A stretch of DNA of 12,490 nucleotides from Cyclostephanos tholiformis (lineage: Eukaryota; Bacillariophyta; Thalassiosirophyceae; Thalassiosirales; Thalassiosiraceae). Below are positions 8,301 to 12,490 of this stretch, piece by piece. How positions within the stretch are numbered: the first letter of the stretch is position 1; each line of letters opens with the position of its first letter. Both the position numbers and the translations under genes were made by a program. The stretch covers positions 1-12,490 of the forward strand of contig JALLPB010000854.1 of NCBI GenBank assembly GCA_036939975.1, written 5' to 3'. The notes beneath the pieces were generated by a model. That model was not told the origin of the DNA, ran no database searches, and saw only the letters and a program-made list of their open reading frames with translations.

Positions 8301-11073
8301 CTTCGCAAAGGTGATCATTATGTCCGCGTGTCTTGGCTCGGGAGCAAGGAGTCAAAACGCACCAAGACGGTCTTGCAGACATCGAAGCCTTTCTTTGATT
8401 CAGAAGAAATGGTGTTCGATGTTTCTCATTACGGAATGGAGTACAAACTAGAGGTGGTGGATGCGAATACAGACAAGTCTATTGGATCATATCTACTGTC
8501 AGCCCAAGGCTTGCTCCAATGGCAACGAGACGATATATTTGCGAGTGTAGACCGGACACTGCTTTCGCTTTTTCATTTGCGTAAAAATTCTGAGCCTCGT
8601 CGGTTGAAGTTAGAACTGCGGACAGGAGTGAAGAACGGTTTTGGGTTGAACTTTTACAACTCATCCATGTCAGCAGGTGACCATAGCACGGAAAAAGAAT
8701 CCTCGCAACGCCCTGGTGAAATATCTGGGTGGCTTGAGATTGATGTTCATTTCGAAGAAGATAGACAACTATTTTATTCGATCAATCCGCGACGGATCGG
8801 TAGACCAGAAGAAGAATTTGATATCAATATGATTCAACTTCACATCGCTAGAATTACGGCGATCGTTGAAAGCCTCCAAAAAATAATTTCAACCTACTTC
8901 TATGTTGTAAGCTGGGAGAATCAAGAACTTAGTGGCGCGTGTGCGGTGAGGTCGTGTCCGCGTGTTAATCTCGCATATGTATCATATTGCACTCACACAA
9001 CGACTACCGTTCCTTACTACTTAGATAATTTTTGTTTCCTTCACTCTGACATTCAACATCGAATACCTAGGGACTCTGCCGATTGGTTCCCTTGTCCTTT
9101 ATATGATATACCTAGGCTTCTTGCGAATCGATGGTCGTTTCAAAGATCGCTGGACTTTGCAAGAGAAAGAGGCTCTAATCAAGTCAGAGACAAAGATTGA
9201 GAAAAATCAATCAATCCTCCGACCTCTGGGACTACTGCAGGTTGGTGACTTGCGAGGCAAAAATCTCAGATCGCGAGAGTTAGGTTTGCCTGGGAGCTTC
9301 TACGCTTCCATCTTGTATGATCCACTACGATATGCAGACGACAAAATGAAATCCTTGGTCAAAAAAATTGATTCATCAAGCTGTTGTACTCATCAAGTTG
9401 GAATCACAACCAGTCCAGGTATTACATCCAGGCCCATTTGGAAAGAGCTGCAAGAGAGTCCGGAACTCAAGCGGCTGAAACATTTATTTCCAAATGATCG
9501 GCTGTGGAGGTCAGAGAAGGATATGGATGCCTCTCTTTCCTACCCAATTCTACAACCAGTCACAGTATGCGGTTCCAGTGACGATGATGCTGCCACTGAA
9601 CGCGTTACAGGCATTTCATTGATGCCTTGGGAACAATCTTGCGGTGCAGTTGTCATTCAGGTTCGCTACAGTGACGTACTTGGGTCATTTTATTTGTTCG
9701 ACAATATACTGGGAGAAGTGGTCATTCCTTTAGCAAAACTCGCGGGAAGTGGAAGGGCTGTCGAGGGGTGGTTTCGTCTCCTCGATGTCGGAACCACGGA
9801 CACTATTCCTGGAGAGTCTTCATTCGATACTGCTGATGAGAATCAAGCGGTAACGGGAGATTTGGACACTAAAGACGACGACGGATCGATTCCTACTGCA
9901 GTAGAGTTTCCCGAAGTTCACGTTAAGGTCAAATTTTCGTCGAAACAATCTCTTGCTGCGGGCACGTCTTTAGTTGATGACGTGGAGTCTTATAAAGTTG
10001 TTTGCGAGGAGATGAGTCGTAATGCAGCAATGGCACAGGGTAACAGCATCGGGGTGATTGGATCATCCCTAAATACAATCAACACTGTTCGAACACTGGG
10101 AGGGACGCTACAAAACCAAATCAGTTTTGTAGTTGACATGCTCGAACGAGTCAGAAACGCTTTCAACTTCTCGAATCCAAGAATATCATGCCTCATTCTT
10201 CTGTGCCTGATAGTGCTGTGGATTGTATTAGCGCGGATCCCCACCCGAATCGTCATTTTGTTTTCCGGATTGGTAAGAAAACGAAATTCATGATAACTTT
10301 GTTTCATAGGCACTGAATGAGCAAGTTATGTATTTTTTCTACCCTCTACCTAGGCTCAATTTGGTGGTACATACTACGCCAAGTTTTTAGCGACGCCCAA
10401 GACAAATGAATTCATTCAGGAAGAAACTGGAGACTCAGCAAACACGGGCAATCCATTAGAAAATCTTTTCCTGTCTATACCAACAGATGAAGATTTACGA
10501 CGAACTTACTTTTGGGAAGCACGTCGTGAGGGAGAGAAGGAGCGTAAAAGAGTCGTAAGTTGGCGATGATTGCATATCGATGTCATGCTTTATACCGCAA
10601 CATCTTATGATGATTCATTTGTTGATTCATGCCATTTTTGTAACTGTCAGGCTAATGCTAAGCGTCAGAGTCGTCTCGAAAAACTGTGGAAAGCCAAATG
10701 GTATGGCGCACTTGAAGTGAAAGAGAAGAGAGCTGATGTATCTATTACAACCTCGTCGAGAAGCTGGAGCTGGGAACCCGCTTTTGGTCTCATTGAAGGC
10801 CATCGCTTCATTTGGTGGAGATCGGAGAGACACTTCGACACAGGCGAAGAACCTCTGGGACAAATCTTCTTTGCAGGACATTCAGGTTTGGCAGGTCTAT
10901 CGCCACTTGACTTACGAGAATTTTCTAAGGAAGAAGTACCTTTGGTTGTAAGCATATTTGGCCGAGGTTCGCAGGAGCAGCAGAAAGTTACACTTTTGGC
11001 ATCGTTTTCCCATGTAAAAGATTGTTTGGAGAATGCCGTTTTAGAAGCAAGCATGGATGCCAAGGCTGATTGA
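5370..11073 (+). CDS. Multi-domain C2-C1-C2-hairpin-C2-hairpin-PH-like membrane protein (MCTP-like)
   Basis: Exons 5370-8945, 9025-10272, 10354-10554 and 10651-11073 join in phase 0 to about 1,815 aa. The start is the first ATG after an in-frame TAA at 5331, with A at -3. Seen: an N-terminal helix (MQWLNKVDDALDWVLG), a disordered region with Pro7 (88-94) and Pro12 (258-269), C2 at about 590-754, a C1 finger (His831 to Cys882), C2 at 942-1083, a hairpin around 1182-1230 (SWEN, then a long apolar stretch), C2 at about 1260-1450 with a roughly 100-residue insertion, a second hairpin at about 1573-1608 (SNPR, then apolar sequence with PTRIV) and a C-terminal strand-rich, PH-like region (1700-1810). 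Both hairpins resemble the two halves of the plant/animal MCTP C-terminal module, which anchors proteins in the ER at contact sites. The C2 loops lack a full Asp set, so calcium binding looks weak. A role as a lipid-sensing tether is inference. Confidence 0.8.
5481..5509. repeat. Inverted repeat in the 5' coding region of the C1/C2 gene
   Basis: CCTCGGGG (5484-5491) and CCCCGAGG (5499-5506) are perfect complements across a 7-nt loop. Pairing extends outward to 5481/5509 if one G-U pair is allowed in RNA. It encodes the SPRGERPRGES segment and would form a stable GC-rich hairpin about 110 nt downstream of the start codon. Confidence 0.7.
5631..5651 (+). repeat. CCG repeat coding Pro7
   Basis: Seven pure CCG codons sit in the disordered N-terminus of the C1/C2 protein, followed by QPSSP. 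A possible ligand for SH3, WW, EVH1 or profilin-type domains. Confidence 0.85.
6141..6176 (+). repeat. Pro12 tract with mixed codons
   Basis: Twelve proline codons use all four CCN forms, in contrast to the pure CCG run upstream. This suggests an older tract kept for its protein property. It is followed by YFQP, and a further PPPPGPP lies about 40 residues downstream. Confidence 0.85.
8946..9024 (+). other. Intron 1 of the C1/C2 gene (79 bp, donor choice uncertain)
   Basis: Proposed GTGAGG donor at 8946 and TTAG acceptor ending at 9024, phase 0, with a pyrimidine-rich end and a CTTAC branch-like element. This joins SWENQELSGACA to IIFVSFTLTFN and restores the Trp-to-hairpin spacing seen in MCTP proteins. 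A GTAAGC donor at 8907 (118-bp intron) is also phase 0 and closer to the donor consensus used elsewhere in the window, but it would remove 13 residues including Trp1182. Confidence 0.6.
10273..10353 (+). other. Intron 2 of the C1/C2 gene (81 bp)
   Basis: A GTAAGA donor directly follows the apolar hairpin residues FSGL. A pyrimidine-rich stretch and CCTAG acceptor precede AQFGGTYY. Phase 0; without removal the frame hits a stop within a few codons (10291-10293). Confidence 0.85.
10555..10650 (+). other. Intron 3 of the C1/C2 gene (96 bp)
   Basis: A perfect GTAAGT donor follows ERKRV, and a CTGTCAG acceptor precedes ANAKRQSRLEKLW. Phase 0. Removal joins two charged, helix-forming stretches into one continuous basic segment. 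Confidence 0.87.
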
Positions 11074-11165
11074 TTGATCTCCATCATACGGGGGGAAAAC
11101 TAATCCTTAACATATCATTATGGGGCATCCCTACGAAACTAAGGAAAACGACCGTCTCTACATTT
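11074..11165. other. Short convergent gap (92 bp)
   Basis: Only 92 bp lie between the stop codons of the C1/C2 gene and the GST gene. The two 3' UTRs must share or overlap this stretch, so the mature transcripts are probably antisense at their ends. No clear polyadenylation signal or hairpin is seen. Confidence 0.75.
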
Positions 11166-12226
11166 TCATTTGCTCCTATTCAGGCCTCCAAATTTATAGT
11201 CAGCGGTGACGAAACGCTCATAGACCTCAATCATCTTCTCCTTCGACATGGAAGACTTCTTTATCGATGCTCGTTCCAAACAAGAATCATGCCACGCCAA
11301 AAGATTGGGAAACTTGTGATTTGGCAGCTCGTAATCCTTCCAATGCTTGAGTGTGATTACCAAGCGCTGAATGAATGGAAACACATGCAAGTCAGCCAAG
11401 GAAAATTCCCCCATCAAGTAAGGGCCTTTGCTCTCCACTAGAGCGTCTTCGTAACATATCAGTGCGTTTTCCATCTCCGTACGCAATTCTTCATCCATTC
11501 CATCATCTTTGTTCATGAAATAGGTGAATTGCGTCTTGGCATACACATTGTCACAGTGGTCATTAAGCAGGCGTATTTTTGCTTTCACGATTGGGTCCGG
11601 GGGCAATAAAGTATGATGCTTTTGCAATTTGGTTGCGTAGTCACATAAGAACTCATTGCAGATGGCCGACTCGTAAATTACTGCGTTATTTTCAGTTGGT
11701 ATTCTCAGTGCGGGAACTTTCCCACGCTTTTCGATACATCAAACGTAAGATGTTGCGTTGCAGTGATAGCGGAAAAGAAAAAAATCAAACCGTCAGCATT
11801 TGAACTTACTGGATTGATCTTTAAGTACCAGTCAGGCTTTGGCGTACCAGATACCTCCGTCATATCAAACGGAAGTAATAATTCAAGCAAGGCAATGTGT
11901 GTTCTTCATTGGCAAATTATTGTTTCGAACGAAAAATGAGCAGGACGATTGAATAAAAGGAGCAATCAAATAACAAGTGAAAAATGCATCGTCATCTCTT
12001 ACCGCTGTGCGTACGGACATGTGCAACCGGGGAGTGTAAAAAATTGAATTGGCGTCGATGGATCGGTGCCGACGGTGGCATCATAGCCTCCTCTAATCGC
12101 CGTCAAAACTCGCGGCATGCCGGCCAATGATGCGAATCCAGATGCTATCGATTTGATGGAGCAGCAAGCAAGTACTAACAATCTAATGCATATCTGCAAC
12201 GGACCGGACCCCGGACTCCTCTTCAT
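11166..12226 (-). CDS. Cysteine-type (omega/lambda-like) glutathione S-transferase, three exons
   Basis: Exons 12226-12003, 11903-11810 and 11726-11166 join to 292 aa. The thioredoxin-fold domain has CPYAQR with the likely catalytic Cys70, KVPALRI with cis-Pro111 and the glutathione-binding pair Glu125-Ser126 (IYESAI). An all-helical C-terminal domain follows (about 135-292) with GEFSLADLHVFP. A Cys rather than Tyr/Ser at the active site is typical of omega, lambda and DHAR enzymes, which catalyse glutathione-dependent thiol transfer, dehydroascorbate reduction or deglutathionylation rather than classic conjugation. The ATG at 12226 is in good context (ACC before it) after an in-frame TAA and adds about 36 residues with an apolar stretch (LLVLACC), possibly a targeting peptide. 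The Met at residue 37 (MPRVL) is an alternative start giving a 256-aa cytosolic form. Confidence 0.92.
11727..11809 (-). other. Intron 2 of the GST gene (83 bp)
   Basis: On the minus strand a GTAAGT donor follows KINP and an AAAAG acceptor precedes RGKVPAL. Phase 0. The join gives an intact, family-typical INP-x-GKVPAL segment, which fixes both ends firmly. Confidence 0.92.
11904..12002 (-). other. Intron 1 of the GST gene (99 bp)
   Basis: On the minus strand a GTAAGA donor interrupts the Arg codon of CPYAQR after its second base. The acceptor AATGAAG precedes ACACACATTG (THIALLE). The spliced CPYAQRTHIAL is a textbook GST active-site helix. Confidence 0.92.
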
Positions 12227-12490
12227 GGTCGCCTGCCGGTTTTATTTTTATGTTGTCAGCAAATTTCGCATCTTCGCCACGTTGCTTTTTAAATTCACAT
12301 TTTATCTACATGCCGCGGACCATAACAGTAGTATCGTTGTTGTGTGCAGAGTACCTAGTACGATACTAATACTTCAAGGTAAAGTGCGATCCTAATGACA
12401 CTAAAAATAATAACAAGGGCCTATTAAAGAACAACTAAGACTGATAAAATTAAAAGGAAACGTTTGCGATTTGGCGGGAGCGTTTGACGT
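12227..12490. promoter_or_regulatory. Upstream region of the GST gene (window edge)
   Basis: No convincing coding sequence is present. The stretch is AT-rich and should hold the GST promoter and perhaps that of a gene beyond the window. It contains a 9-bp inverted repeat (12329-12337 with 12360-12368, 22-nt loop) and an E2F-like element near the edge. Confidence 0.6.
12470..12479 (+). promoter_or_regulatory. E2F/DP-like binding site
   Basis: TTTGGCGGGA matches the E2F core and lies 244 bp upstream of the GST start codon. It may equally serve a gene starting to the right of the window. Confidence 0.45.

Noticed and set aside
8946..9200. Coding continuation of exon 1 to a stop at 9200
   Set aside because: The translated tail has no domain character, while splicing to 9025 restores an apolar hairpin with MCTP-like residues.
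10570..10650. Separate small gene beginning at 10570
   Set aside because: This is intron 3 read in frame; the downstream part is exon 4 of the C1/C2 gene, with clean GTAAGT and CAG boundaries.
12117..12395. Plus-strand reading frame overlapping the GST first exon
   Set aside because: It is antisense to a confident coding exon, then runs into AT-rich non-coding sequence with no recognisable motif.
1..12490. CRISPR array, tRNA/rRNA genes, transposon ends or viral genes
   Set aside because: No spaced direct repeats, no cloverleaf or rRNA-like segment, and no transposase, integrase, reverse transcriptase or capsid motif was seen on either strand.

Overview
The window reads as nuclear DNA of a unicellular eukaryote, most likely a stramenopile and plausibly a diatom. 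The reasons are a compact gene layout, short GT-AG introns (about 79-99 bp), long intron-poor exons, strong trinucleotide slippage inside coding sequence, and protein families typical of eukaryotes: a spliceosomal DEAD-box ATPase, a C1/C2/membrane-hairpin protein and a spliced GST. The lineage is an inference from these traits; no marker gene settles it.

Layout. Four genes alternate in orientation. (1) 91-3714 (+) is a single-exon Prp5/DDX46-type RNA helicase with a repeat-rich acidic N-terminal third; a run of 25 C lies just upstream. (2) 4046-5173 (-) is a homocysteine S-methyltransferase of the zinc/Cys family, tail-to-tail with gene 1. (3) 5370-11073 (+) is a four-exon gene for a protein of about 1,815 aa. 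It has a disordered proline-rich N-terminus, a C2 domain, a C1 zinc finger, a second C2, an MCTP-like membrane hairpin, a third C2, a second MCTP-like hairpin and a C-terminal PH-like region. Genes 2 and 3 are head-to-head across a 196-bp shared promoter. (4) 11166-12226 (-) is a three-exon cysteine-type (omega/lambda-like) glutathione S-transferase with a possible N-terminal targeting extension; its stop codon is only 92 bp from that of gene 3.

How the genes relate. No shared pathway is visible. Gene 1 belongs to branch-site recognition in splicing, gene 2 to methionine regeneration, gene 3 probably to membrane contacts or lipid-dependent signalling, and gene 4 to glutathione redox chemistry. 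The two promoter regions seen in full (5174-5369 and 12227-12490) each hold an E2F-like site, which could mean shared cell-cycle timing but may be chance.

The most notable items are the unusual composite architecture of gene 3, with a C2 domain between the two halves of an MCTP-type membrane module and two in-frame splice-donor choices at the first hairpin, and the Prp5 protein, which has DESD in place of DEAD and carries a U2AF-ligand-like motif.
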